Shown piece after piece: positions 1-7,053 of a stretch of DNA of 60,893 bases (position 1 is its first letter; every line of letters begins with the position of its first letter). The stretch is from positions 1 through 60,893 of the IMG/VR virus record IMGVR_UViG_3300035704_000009. One strand, written 5' to 3'. This stretch comes from a virus. The notes below the pieces were generated by a model. That model was not told the DNA's origin, ran no database searches, and worked only from the letters and a program-made list of their open reading frames with translations. A program made the translations under genes and the position numbers.

Positions 1-170
1 TAGCGCACGGCACCGGAGGTGGCCATGCCGCCAGCACGGAGGACCGCGTCGACGATGAACTCGTTCTGGGTCATGTCCAAGATCAGGGCCGGGATGGTCA
101 GGGGGTCCTTCAGGAGCGCGTCAACGGTTACCCGGGGGCCGTCGAGGCTGGAATATGCGGGTGTGGGCAC
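1..170 (-). CDS. Major capsid protein, N-terminal 56 residues (cut by window edge)
   Basis: The minus strand reads from a GTG at 170 to the window edge without a stop. The peptide contains SLDGPRVTVDALLKDPLTIP and then ALILDMTQNEFIVDAVLRAG. This is the typical start of actinophage major capsid proteins ("LDGPRVTVDxLLKDP...I...D.V.R.GG"), recognised from memory. An AAAAAGGA ribosome-binding site lies about 12 nt upstream. It is last in the visible head operon, as expected after protease, scaffold and decoration genes. It is divergent from the RHH/TnpB pair at 230, whose insertion separates it from the rest of the head operon. Confidence 0.72.
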   Translation of the reverse strand, partial: MPTPAYSSLDGPRVTVDALLKDPLTIPALILDMTQNEFIVDAVLRAGGMATSGAVR

Positions 171-199
171 GGTGCGTACACATCCTTTTTGGGTCGCTC

Positions 200-232
200 A
201 TGCACCCACGGAGGGTGTATGATGGGTACATG
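200..232 (+). promoter_or_regulatory. Leaderless promoter and imperfect operator of RHH/TnpB pair 1
   Basis: A TATGAT -10 box (218-223) ends 6 nt before the ATG at 230, so the transcript would start at or next to the start codon. ATGCACCCA (200-208) and TGGGTACAT (223-231) form an inverted repeat matching at 8 of 9 positions across a 14-nt gap. The layout resembles the perfect repeat at 6877-6908 beside the second RHH gene, which suggests binding by the RHH protein itself. Confidence 0.5.
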
Positions 233-373
233 ACGAAGCACATCTCGCTGCGTGTGCCGGACGAGTTGCTAGCGCGGCTTCAGGCCGCTGCTGGGCGGGA
301 TCGGCGCTCGCTGAACAGCGAGGTTTTGTGGCTGCTGGAGCGCGGGCTAGATCAGGACGAGGCTGGCGAGTGA
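230..373 (+). CDS. Ribbon-helix-helix (Arc/CopG-like) protein paired with TnpB 1
   Basis: This 47-residue protein begins MTKHISLRVPDELLARL and continues with RRSLNSEVLWLLERGL, the beta strand-helix-helix pattern of Arc/CopG repressors. Its stop overlaps the GTG of TnpB 1 by 4 nt (GTGA), so the two are translationally coupled. It is closely similar to the 48-residue protein at 6907 beside TnpB 2 (shared LRVPD and RRSLNS cores). Known role of the fold: a dimeric DNA-binding repressor or antitoxin. Inferred role: repressor of its own operon and of tnpB. Confidence 0.8.
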   Translation: MTKHISLRVPDELLARLQAAAGRDRRSLNSEVLWLLERGLDQDEAGE

Positions 374-1572
374 GCCGGTTCCGCCTCTGCCCGACGCCTG
401 CTCAGGAGGCGATCCTCCGAGAGCACTGCGCGCATGCCCGGTTCGTGTGGAACCTGTGCGTCGAGCAGCAGACGTGGTGGCGCCCGGGCAGGGGCCCCGT
501 ACCCGGCTGGGCGGAGCGAAGCCGGCAGCTCACCGAGGCGAGAGCGGCCGAGCCGTGGCTTGCTGCCGGGAGCGCCATGGTGCAGCAGCAAGCACTGCGG
601 GACTACGGCCAGAGCATGGACATGTTCTATGGCGGTTCGTGCGGCAAGCCGTCATGGAGAAAGGCCAAGCGCAACGAGGGCTTCCGTATCGTGGGCGCAC
701 GCGGAAGCGTGCGGCACTGCTGCTGGGACGTCCGCCGTCTCTCGCGCCATGTCGGCGAGGTCCGTATCCCGAAGGTCGGGTGGGTCCGGTTCCGCTGGAG
801 CCGTGCCGTTCCGGATGCGAGGTCCTACCGGATCACGATGGATCGCGCTGGCCGCTGGCATGTCGCGTTCGCTGCGATCCCAAGCCCTGTCCCGGGTCCC
901 GGAACCGGGGAAGTGGTCGGCGTAGACCGTGGCGTGACTATAAGTGCGGCATTGTCCACGGGAGAAATGCTGACCGCGCCGCGCCTGAGTCCCGCACGAC
1001 AGCGACGGCATATCCGGCTTCAGCGCAGACTGGAGCACGCGAAGCGCGGCTCCAACAGCCGAGCCAAAATCCGTCTGCGCCTCGCAAGATTGCGAACCCG
1101 CGATCGTTGCGCCCGCAGAGACTGGGCCGAGAAGACGAGCACGGACATCGCCCGGCGGTTCGACCTGATCCGGATCGAGGATCTGCATGTTGAAGACATG
1201 ACCAGGAAGTCGGCACCCAGGCCCGACCCTGTTCGGCCAGGGGCCTTTCTCTCAAATCGCGCCAGCGCCAGGGCGGGACTCAACCGTGAGATCCGCGCCA
1301 GCGGCTGGGGCTTGCTCGCGCAACGGCTGGAAGAGAAGGCACCTGGCCGAGTTGAGAAGATCAACCCCGCCTACACGTCACAGACCTGCAATGCCTGCGG
1401 ACACTGCGAACCCGGGAACCGCGAGAGCCAAGCGTTCCTGTGTAAGCACTGCGGGCACACGGATCATGCTGACGTGAATGCGGCTAAGAACATCGCGGCA
1501 GGGCATGCCGTGACTGCGCGGGGAGGCTTCCGGGTTGCCGGGCCGTTGAACCGTGAACCTCGGGCTGCCTAG
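370..1572 (+). CDS. tnpB: TnpB 1, RNA-guided RuvC-like nuclease of an IS200/IS605-type element
   Basis: The protein has 400 residues from GTG 370, chosen because it overlaps the RHH stop and aligns with MSRYRLYP, the start of TnpB 2. All three RuvC acidic residues are present: D186 in VVGVDRG, E270 in IRIEDL and D368 in HADVNAAKN. The zinc ribbon has Cys340/343 and Cys358/361. It is therefore an active-type nuclease, not a degraded TnpB-like repressor. The family cuts DNA guided by an omega RNA encoded at the element's right end. No TnpA transposase is nearby, so it is either a mobilisable relic or a homing-type selfish gene. It points against the head operon it interrupts. Confidence 0.9.
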   Translation: MSRFRLCPTPAQEAILREHCAHARFVWNLCVEQQTWWRPGRGPVPGWAERSRQLTEARAAEPWLAAGSAMVQQQALRDYGQSMDMFYGGSCGKPSWRKAKRNEGFRIVGARGSVRHCCWDVRRLSRHVGEVRIPKVGWVRFRWSRAVPDARSYRITMDRAGRWHVAFAAIPSPVPGPGTGEVVGVDRGVTISAALSTGEMLTAPRLSPARQRRHIRLQRRLEHAKRGSNSRAKIRLRLARLRTRDRCARRDWAEKTSTDIARRFDLIRIEDLHVEDMTRKSAPRPDPVRPGAFLSNRASARAGLNREIRASGWGLLAQRLEEKAPGRVEKINPAYTSQTCNACGHCEPGNRESQAFLCKHCGHTDHADVNAAKNIAAGHAVTARGGFRVAGPLNREPRAA

Positions 1573-1612
1573 CAGCCCGGAATCCTCGGTCATGGCCCGG
1601 GGAGGATGCCAA
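1561..1612 (+). ncRNA. TnpB 1 right end and omega-RNA scaffold
   Basis: Two hairpins follow the tnpB end. CGGGCTGC (1561-1568) pairs with GCAGCCCG (1572-1579) across the stop codon. ATCCTC...GAGGAT then encloses a G/C stem. The 3' end GGAGGATGCCAA closely matches GCGAGGATGTCAA at the end of TnpB 2 (5594-5628). This is the usual right end of IS605-type elements in high-GC bacteria. By family logic the omega-RNA guide would be the roughly 16-20 nt after position 1612, starting AGCTCGCTCG. Confidence 0.6.
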
Positions 1613-1629
1613 AGCTCGCTCGATGGTCC

Positions 1630-1902
1630 TCAGTGTTCCTTGATGGTGACGTCGTAGAACTTCGTCGGATCGAAGGGTGGGTGGCTAATTGACGTGGCCG
1701 GACTGCCGCTGAAAGTAACCCTGACCATTACGGCGACTTGGTAGTCAGAGTTCAGGGCCCCGTACAACCACGTGATGTAGCCACCATCATCAGTAGTCGG
1801 ATCGGCGAGGTTTACGAACGACAAGACATTCCCGCTGGTGCCATCCGGGGCGCTATTGATATTGATGTGGGTGGCCGCAAGCACCACATCTCCGCTGGCC
1901 AT
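1630..1902 (-). CDS. Head-module protein of unknown function, 90 aa
   Basis: This is a beta-rich 90-residue protein without recognised motifs. Its ATG overlaps the stop of the decoration-like gene upstream (TGATG at 1902), so it is translated with it. Its place between decoration and capsid genes suggests a minor head or cement protein. Its 3' end abuts the TnpB 1 right end, so the TnpB element probably landed between this gene and the capsid gene. Confidence 0.6.
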   Translation of the reverse strand: MASGDVVLAATHININSAPDGTSGNVLSFVNLADPTTDDGGYITWLYGALNSDYQVAVMVRVTFSGSPATSISHPPFDPTKFYDVTIKEH

Positions 1903-2369
1903 CAGCCGAAGATGCGGGCTCGGCCCACGACGTTGGTGGCGACGACCACGCCGCCGGGCTGGGTGCAGCGGCCGATGATGGTCTCCGCGAGGGTGTCGGT
2001 GCCGCTGACCCAGGGGGTGACCTTGCCGCTGGCGGCGGACTTCAGGAGCGTCCCGAAGTCGCAGTCGATGGCGTAGGTGACGTGCATGTCGGCGCCGTGG
2101 TAGACGCTGACGTAGTCGGGCAGGACGCTGATGTCCACTAGCGGCTGGCCGTAGCCGGTGGTGTCGCCGGCCTGGTTGGGGATCGGCGCGGCGTCGTTCC
2201 CGGCCACGCCGAGGACGTTGAGCGCGCCGTGGCTGCTGGAACCGGCGCCGGCGACCGAGACCGTGGTGGCCGGGCTGGCGTCCGCGACGACCAGCTGGCC
2301 GCCGAGTACCTGCGCCGAGACCTGGTAGCTATCCGGGCCGTGCTTGACGTGGGGCAGAGAGCCGGGCAT
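1902..2369 (-). CDS. Head decoration / capsid cement-like protein, 155 aa
   Basis: This is a Gly/Ala/Val-rich beta protein beginning MPGSLPHVKHGPDSYQVSAQ. The C-terminal segment, with TLAETIIGRCTQPGGVVV, resembles small capsid-decoration proteins that precede capsid genes in tailed phages. ATG 2369 has AGGACGG upstream. A terminator lies between it and the previous gene. The assignment rests on order (protease, scaffold, this gene, capsid) and composition. Confidence 0.55.
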   Translation of the reverse strand: MPGSLPHVKHGPDSYQVSAQVLGGQLVVADASPATTVSVAGAGSSSHGALNVLGVAGNDAAPIPNQAGDTTGYGQPLVDISVLPDYVSVYHGADMHVTYAIDCDFGTLLKSAASGKVTPWVSGTDTLAETIIGRCTQPGGVVVATNVVGRARIFG

Positions 2370-2400
2370 CGTTCACCGTCCTGTTGCGGGTTTGGGCATG

Positions 2401-2425
2401 AAAAAAGCCCGCCAGGCGGACGGGC
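2401..2425 (-). terminator. Intrinsic terminator inside the head operon (minus strand)
   Basis: Read on the minus strand, GCCCG and CGGGC close a stem with inner CC/GG pairs and a one-base bulge (2407-2425). Six T residues follow (2406-2401). It lies after the 2450-2716 gene and before the decoration gene, so it probably tapers expression or insulates modules rather than ending the operon. Confidence 0.75.
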
Positions 2426-2449
2426 AGGGGTTTGGGATGAGGGGCTGGG

Positions 2450-2716
2450 CTAGTTGCTGGTGCCGACCTGGCCGCCTGTTTCCTGGACGGCGGACAGAGG
2501 CAGCAGGGCGTCCGCGTTGACGGTGGTGATCGCCGTGTACAGTTCCCCGCCGTCGTCCAGGACGATGGGCTGGCCCTTGGGGAACGTGGTGTCCTGCAGC
2601 TGGGTCCAGGTCGCCGGGTCGGTGGACGCGGAGCCGTTGCCGTTCAGGGCGTCCGGGACAGCCGTGCCGGCGGGGACCGTCACGTCAGCGGCGAGGGTGT
2701 AGGCGCCGATCGCCAT
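2450..2716 (-). CDS. Small head protein, possible decoration protein, 88 aa
   Basis: The 88 residues begin MAIGAYTLAADVTVPAGT and look like a compact beta protein. It starts three bases after the protease/scaffold stop without a strong ribosome-binding site, so it is probably translated by coupling. Its place directly after the scaffold is typical of lambda-D-like decoration proteins, but no diagnostic motif is visible. Confidence 0.55.
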   Translation of the reverse strand: MAIGAYTLAADVTVPAGTAVPDALNGNGSASTDPATWTQLQDTTFPKGQPIVLDDGGELYTAITTVNADALLPLSAVQETGGQVGTSN

Positions 2717-2719
2717 GGG

Positions 2720-3397
2720 CTAGAGGCCGTACTTGCCGGAGTGCACGATCTCGTTGACCAGGCCCTGCCGCTCGGCCACGGCGGCGTCCTCGGCGGCCTT
2801 CTCGGCCTCGGCGCTGAAGTCCAGCGGGGTGCCGAGCTCACCGGACAGGTCCAGCATCTTGACCGTCTTGCCGACCTCGGCGAAGACCTTGCGCATGATC
2901 GCGCCGGCGTCCACGGACGAGCCGTTGGCCAGTTCCACGACGTGGCCGTTCCCGCGCAGCAGCGGGCGGGCCAGGTCGGTGATCCGCGGCGGGATGCCGA
3001 ACTCGCGGGACAGGTGGCCGCGCTCCTTCTCGAACGCCGCGTCGTCCAGTGCGGAGGTGACCCGGGCCAGTTCCAGTTCGGTCTGCTCGGCGCGGGCGTT
3101 GGCCAGGTCGATCGCGGCCTGCTGCTCCGACGAGAACGCCGCGCCGGCCGTGGCAGGCACCTTGTCCTCCGCAGCCGGCTCCCCGTCCTCGCCGCCCTCG
3201 TCCTCATCCTCGGGGCCGTCCTCGGCGGGGAGGGAGTCGATGAGGGCCTGCAGTTCCTCGTCGGACAGCTCGTCCTCCGTGGCGCCTTCGGTGCCTTCCG
3301 GCGTGGTCTCGGCGGCGGCGAGGAGCGCGGTGAACTTGTCCTCGTCCAGGTCCAGCAGCCTGCCCAGCCGGGCTTCCTGCTCAGTGGTCAGGGCCAT
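2720..3397 (-). CDS. Nested in-frame scaffold protein, 225 aa
   Basis: Inside the protease gene, codon 205 is ATG (MALTTEQEARLGRLLDLDED). It is preceded by GGAGGAA and a 6-nt spacer, a far better ribosome-binding site than most in this operon. The shared C-terminal half is acidic and helical. This copies the lambda C/Nu3 and Mu I/Z arrangement, in which an internal start yields excess scaffold. The RBS is seen in the sequence; separate production is inferred. Confidence 0.7.
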   Translation of the reverse strand: MALTTEQEARLGRLLDLDEDKFTALLAAAETTPEGTEGATEDELSDEELQALIDSLPAEDGPEDEDEGGEDGEPAAEDKVPATAGAAFSSEQQAAIDLANARAEQTELELARVTSALDDAAFEKERGHLSREFGIPPRITDLARPLLRGNGHVVELANGSSVDAGAIMRKVFAEVGKTVKMLDLSGELGTPLDFSAEAEKAAEDAAVAERQGLVNEIVHSGKYGL

Positions 3398-4009
3398 ATC
3401 GTGTTCCTCCGTTGCGGGAGTGCCGGGGTCGGCTGGTGGTGTGTCCTGCGGTTCCGTCTTGCGGTGCTTCCCGGCCGTGGGACTTTCCGGGGCGGCGTAG
3501 TCGGTGTCGGTGAGGTCCAGGACTTCCCCGTCCTCGTTGGATGCCTCCACGGCCTGCCACGGGCGCATCCCGGTGATGCGGGGGTCCAGGGTGCCGAGGA
3601 CGTGCTGGAGGGCGATCCGGAAGTTCCGGCCGTCCGCGCGGGCATAGTCCTCCACGATCCGGGCCGACACGCCGAGGTGCGGGTTGGAGCGCAGCAGCGC
3701 GTCGCCGTCCTCGGTGGCCGCGACGATCACGTCCAGGCCGTCGTCGGTCATCTCGAGCGCCGCGACCTCGCCGCGGAAGCGCTCCGGGTCGTTGGAGTGG
3801 GAGTTGTCGCCCGGCGCGATCTGGAAGGGCACCTGGTCATAGGCGCGGTCCCGGAATGCCGCGGCCAGTTCGGTGAGGTACTGGCGGTCGAACCGGATCT
3901 TGCGGCCCTTGTAGTCAATGGTGCCTACGGGCAGGAGTTGCTTGCGCCAGATGCGCCGGCCCGCAGGCTGGGCGCTGCCCTTGTCATAGGGGGTCAGGAG
4001 CGCGGTCAT
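2720..4009 (-). CDS. Prohead protease fused to scaffold, 429 aa
   Basis: Residues 1 to about 150 look like a capsid maturation serine protease. They include a histidine segment (GDNSHSNDPERFRGEV), a serine segment (NPHLGVSARIVEDY) and a final LDPRITGMRPW, as in Mu gpI-like proteases. A linker follows. From about residue 205 there is an acidic, Glu/Ala-rich coiled region typical of scaffolds. The ATG overlaps the upstream stop (ATGA). An internal in-frame start at 3397 would make the scaffold alone. The product matures the prohead before DNA packaging. Confidence 0.78.
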   Translation of the reverse strand: MTALLTPYDKGSAQPAGRRIWRKQLLPVGTIDYKGRKIRFDRQYLTELAAAFRDRAYDQVPFQIAPGDNSHSNDPERFRGEVAALEMTDDGLDVIVAATEDGDALLRSNPHLGVSARIVEDYARADGRNFRIALQHVLGTLDPRITGMRPWQAVEASNEDGEVLDLTDTDYAAPESPTAGKHRKTEPQDTPPADPGTPATEEHDMALTTEQEARLGRLLDLDEDKFTALLAAAETTPEGTEGATEDELSDEELQALIDSLPAEDGPEDEDEGGEDGEPAAEDKVPATAGAAFSSEQQAAIDLANARAEQTELELARVTSALDDAAFEKERGHLSREFGIPPRITDLARPLLRGNGHVVELANGSSVDAGAIMRKVFAEVGKTVKMLDLSGELGTPLDFSAEAEKAAEDAAVAERQGLVNEIVHSGKYGL

Positions 4010-5187
4010 GCTGCCGCCTTCTGGTGCATCGCCGCAGCCCGCCTGGCCAGCGCTTCGGCCTGGGCGGGCTTCATGCCCTTGGCGATCAGCTTCTTGTAGA
4101 CGGCCTGGGCGTAGGGGGACAGGCCAGACGGACCGCCGCTGCCGGCTGGCTTCCCGCTTCCCATGGTGGTCACCCGGGGGCCGTCAGAGGATGAGGCATT
4201 CGACGTGACCGGGAGCGACCCGGCGAGGTCCACGGCCTTCCCGTCGTCGTTGCTCGCGGCCACGCCCATCTGCTGGGCGGGTACCATCGCGGTGCCGGAC
4301 TTCGAGCCAGCGGCGAGGCGGTTGTGCACGGCGATCAGCCCGGCCAGCGCACCCTGCTGCGAACCTGACGCGGGGGCCTTGACTCCCGAGGCGTGGGTGC
4401 CCTGGTAGCCGCGTCCCTTCGCGGCCAGGGTGCCGACCTTCATGCCGGTGCTCTTGTGCTGCACGGTGATGGTGCCGGGGCCGGAGCGGCTCATCTGCAC
4501 GTCGGCGGCACCGCGGACCTTCGGCATCCTGCGGGCTGCGGCCATCTCGATCACCTTCCCGTGTTCTGCGGCCAGGCGCGTGGTGGAGGCGCTCGCGAGC
4601 GATGCGCGCTGCGCCCGGGCGACCAGTGCCCGCCCGGCCGGCGTGCCGATGTCGGCTTTGGCGACGGCTGCGGCGCGGCCTTCCCGGGTGGACAGATCCG
4701 GTGCACTGGGGTGCGTGTGGTCAAGGTCGCCGCGCATCCGGTGCTGCTCGGCGTGGCCAGCCTGCAACTGGGCGATCGACGGGCTCTTGGGGCCGACCCG
4801 CCGGCCGCCAGCGGGAACCCCGCTGTGATGCTCGGTCATGTGCTGGACCAGCTGACCCTTGGTGCCCTCGAAGACCCAGCCGTGGCTGTAGCCCTTCGGG
4901 CCGGTCAGCTCGACGGCCGGGCCGTCGTTCGCTGCCTGGAATGCCCAGGTGCCCTTCACGCCCGGCGCGTTCGTGGCCTTGAGCTCCTTGGCCCGCTTGC
5001 GGATCAGCGCGGCGAGGGCCGGGCGCTTGGAGGCGGGAGCGCGGCCGACCGAGCGGATCGCGCGCTTGAGGTAGTCCACGTTGGGGATCGGGAAACTCGG
5101 CGGCGAGCCGGGCGCAGCGGGCAGCGCCTGTCCCATGGCCGCGAGCTTCCTGCGGCCTGCGGCGCGCTGCGGTGGCGGTGTCTTCAC
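4006..5187 (-). CDS. Head-associated protein of unknown function, 393 aa
   Basis: Start GTG 5187 is preceded by GGGAGG and a 7-nt spacer. The in-frame extension to 5586 is only the antisense of the + gene at 5221. An early segment, FPIPNVDYLKRAIRSVGRAP followed by LIRKRAKEL, is a motif often seen in actinophage head proteins (recalled, not searched). The rest is Ala/Gly/Ser-rich and ends in a basic helix (GMKPAQAEALARRAAAMH). It overlaps the protease start by 4 nt. A structural or internal head role is inferred from order. Confidence 0.6.
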   Translation of the reverse strand: MKTPPPQRAAGRRKLAAMGQALPAAPGSPPSFPIPNVDYLKRAIRSVGRAPASKRPALAALIRKRAKELKATNAPGVKGTWAFQAANDGPAVELTGPKGYSHGWVFEGTKGQLVQHMTEHHSGVPAGGRRVGPKSPSIAQLQAGHAEQHRMRGDLDHTHPSAPDLSTREGRAAAVAKADIGTPAGRALVARAQRASLASASTTRLAAEHGKVIEMAAARRMPKVRGAADVQMSRSGPGTITVQHKSTGMKVGTLAAKGRGYQGTHASGVKAPASGSQQGALAGLIAVHNRLAAGSKSGTAMVPAQQMGVAASNDDGKAVDLAGSLPVTSNASSSDGPRVTTMGSGKPAGSGGPSGLSPYAQAVYKKLIAKGMKPAQAEALARRAAAMHQKAAA

Positions 5188-5220
5188 TGCCCTGCCTCCC
5201 TGAGCCCTATCATCTGGCTT

Positions 5221-5487
5221 ATGCGGGAACGTCAGCGCCTCATGGTCAGCAGGCAGCACGGAGTCACTGCGCACACCGAGATCATTGATGATGACGCCGG
5301 CTTCGCGCAGCGGGCACGTGAGCTGAAAGACTGCGTGCCACCCGGCTTTGGTCCCGTCACGGGCCGGTTCATCGCTGTCACCTGCAACGGCTGCGGCGCT
5401 TCGGAGCGCCTGGACTTTGACCAGCCACAACTGCCCGGCAACTGGATCACGCGCGATTCCGGAGAGTTCTGTCCTGCCTGCCAGTGA
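5221..5487 (+). CDS. Counter-oriented Cys-rich small protein (moron-like), 88 aa
   Basis: An 88-residue protein with CNGCG and FCPAC near its C-terminus, a likely zinc ribbon. A TATCAT -10 box (5208-5213) ends 7 nt before the ATG, so the mRNA would be leaderless. It lies on the strand opposite to the flanking head genes and is divergent from the 5187 start by 33 bp, which fits a moron expressed independently from a lysogen. Function unknown. Confidence 0.65.
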   Translation: MRERQRLMVSRQHGVTAHTEIIDDDAGFAQRARELKDCVPPGFGPVTGRFIAVTCNGCGASERLDFDQPQLPGNWITRDSGEFCPACQ

Positions 5488-5593
5488 AGACCGGGGGTTA
5501 GGACGCCACTGCCAGCCGGTCACCCCGCGCCCAGGAGTATCCGGGCGGTGGAAGGGTCGTAGCCCGCACCTGCGGTCTGCGCTCACCCATCGC

Positions 5594-5628
5594 TTGACAT
5601 CCTCGCCAACCCTAAGGACGGCGATTCC
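5594..5628 (-). ncRNA. TnpB 2 right end and omega-RNA scaffold
   Basis: On the minus strand downstream of TnpB 2, GGAATCGCCG...GGCGAGGATGTCAA forms a hairpin. It matches the TnpB 1 end at 1579-1612 in both sequence and position after tnpB. The element probably ends at TCAA (5594). The guide would start GCGATGGGTGAGC, running into 5593 and below. Positions 5488-5593 hold no gene and read as host-element flank. Confidence 0.6.
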
Positions 5629-5636
5629 TGGTGTGC

Positions 5637-6878
5637 TTATGCAGCACTTTCCAGAGGTTCACGGACGCTCGGTGTCGCCCCTCCGGCATGCCCTGCCGCG
5701 ATGTTGATACTGGCGTTGAGATCCGCGTTGCAGGTGAAGCCACAGTTGGTGCAGACAAACTCGGCTTGGCTCTTGCGCGAGTTCTTGTCGATCCAACCGC
5801 AGCCGCTGCAACGCAGGCTGGTGTAGGCGGCCCTGACCTTCTCCACCCGGCCCGGCGCTTTGTCCTCGGTGCGCCGGGCCAGCATTCCCCAGCCCTGCGC
5901 AAGGATGGCCCGGGTTAGCCCGGATTTCTGCGCAACGTTCTTGCCTGGCCGCTGAATGGTGCCCTTGGCGCTGGCCGTCATGTTCACGATCCGCAGATCT
6001 TCAAAGCGGATCACATCAAATCGGCGGGCCAGTCCCGTGGAAGTCTTCTCTACCCAGTCCTTGCGGATGTCAGCGCTGCGGGCATGCAGCCGGCCAAGCT
6101 TGGCGTACTCGGCGGCCTTTGCCGGGGAATCCTTCGGCGCTCGCGCCGCACGCTGCTCGGCTTTCCGCAGCGCGGCTTCCTGCTGCACCGGGAGGCCGGG
6201 GCAGTGCAGGGTCTCGCCCGTTGATAGTGCGGCAGTGATTGCTATACCCCGGTCGATGCCTACGACCTCGCCCGTGCCGGGGCCTGGGATCGGTGCCGGA
6301 ATAACAGCGAAGCCCACGTGCCAGCGCCCGGACCGGTCCAGGGTTACCCGGAAGGACTTGCACTCAGGGACGGTGCGGGACCAGCGGAACCGGACCCAGC
6401 CGACCTTGGGGATCTTCACCTGGCCCCATCGGCGGTTGAGGCGCCGGGCATCCCAACTACAGCCCCCGCCGGGACCGCGCCTGCCCGTAATCCGGAAGCC
6501 TTCGTTCCGGTACTTCTTCCGGCGGCCGGGGTAGCCGTGCGTGCCAGCCAGAAAGTACCGGAAGGACTGCTCGAAATCCCGCAACGCCTGCTGCTGGACG
6601 TTCACCGAGCCTGCGGCTAGCCACTCAAACTCGGCACGCGCTTCGGTCAGCATCCGGCACTGTTCCATGAGTCCCGGTAGCGGGACGGTCGGACGCCGTT
6701 TCTGGTGAATGCAGGTGTTCCCGTCCCGATCCGTGCGACGGGAGGCGTTGCCGTAGGTTTCCAGTCGGCCGAAGTCATGCAGACTGGCGGCTAGGTTCCA
6801 TATGTACCGCGCATGCGCACAGTGCTGCCGCAGGATTGCCTCCTGCGGCACTGTCGGATACAGCCGGTACCTGGACAT
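5637..6878 (-). CDS. tnpB: TnpB 2, RNA-guided RuvC-like nuclease
   Basis: 413 residues, a clear relative of TnpB 1 (shared PQEAILRQHCAHAR and PKVGWVRFRWSR). RuvC residues D209 (VVGIDRG), E293 (IRFEDL) and D386 (CNADLNAS) are intact, as is the zinc ribbon with Cys357/360 and Cys376/379. A TAGAAT -10 (6890-6885) ends 6 nt before the ATG, so this mRNA would be leaderless. It is divergent from its RHH partner at 6907 through one shared operator. It shares the head operon's strand but has its own promoter. Confidence 0.9.
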   Translation of the reverse strand: MSRYRLYPTVPQEAILRQHCAHARYIWNLAASLHDFGRLETYGNASRRTDRDGNTCIHQKRRPTVPLPGLMEQCRMLTEARAEFEWLAAGSVNVQQQALRDFEQSFRYFLAGTHGYPGRRKKYRNEGFRITGRRGPGGGCSWDARRLNRRWGQVKIPKVGWVRFRWSRTVPECKSFRVTLDRSGRWHVGFAVIPAPIPGPGTGEVVGIDRGIAITAALSTGETLHCPGLPVQQEAALRKAEQRAARAPKDSPAKAAEYAKLGRLHARSADIRKDWVEKTSTGLARRFDVIRFEDLRIVNMTASAKGTIQRPGKNVAQKSGLTRAILAQGWGMLARRTEDKAPGRVEKVRAAYTSLRCSGCGWIDKNSRKSQAEFVCTNCGFTCNADLNASINIAAGHAGGATPSVREPLESAA

Positions 6879-6908
6879 GGGACCATTCTAGCGCAATTAT
6901 GGTCCCAT
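6877..6908. promoter_or_regulatory. Divergent leaderless promoters within a perfect inverted repeat
   Basis: ATGGGACCAT (6877-6886) and ATGGTCCCAT (6899-6908) are exact inverted repeats with a 12-nt spacer. Each arm covers the start codon of one gene: TnpB 2 on the minus strand and RHH 2 on the plus strand. Between them lie minus -10 TAGAAT (6890-6885) and plus -10 AATTAT (6895-6900), each followed by GGTCCC-ATG. One bound RHH dimer or tetramer would silence both genes. Confidence 0.72.
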
Positions 6909-7053
6909 GAAGCACGTCAACCTGCGTGTCCCCGACGACATCCACGCCGTGCTTGTGGCTGCCGCTGAGGCCGAACGCCGCTCGCTCAACAGCATGGTCA
7001 TCATCATGATCGAAGAAGCACTCCAACGCAGAGCGGATCACGCACAGGACTAG
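6907..7053 (+). CDS. Ribbon-helix-helix protein paired with TnpB 2
   Basis: A 48-residue Arc/CopG-like protein, MKHVNLRVPDDIHAVLVAAA then RRSLNSMVIIMIEEAL. It is a sister of the protein at 230. Here it is divergent from tnpB rather than upstream in the same operon, yet still adjacent. A leaderless start is inferred from AATTAT six bases upstream. Its 3' end overlaps the convergent head gene by 4 nt. It is too short for default gene calling and easily missed. Confidence 0.78.
   Translation: MKHVNLRVPDDIHAVLVAAAEAERRSLNSMVIIMIEEALQRRADHAQD

Noticed and set aside
2741-4099. 452-codon open frame on the plus strand
   Set aside because: It is the antisense of the protease-scaffold gene. That gene has protease motifs, RBS and operon overlaps; the plus frame has none.
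4006-5586. Long version of the 4006 gene starting at 5586
   Set aside because: The extra N-terminus is antisense to the Cys-rich plus gene, and GTG 5187 has a strong RBS.
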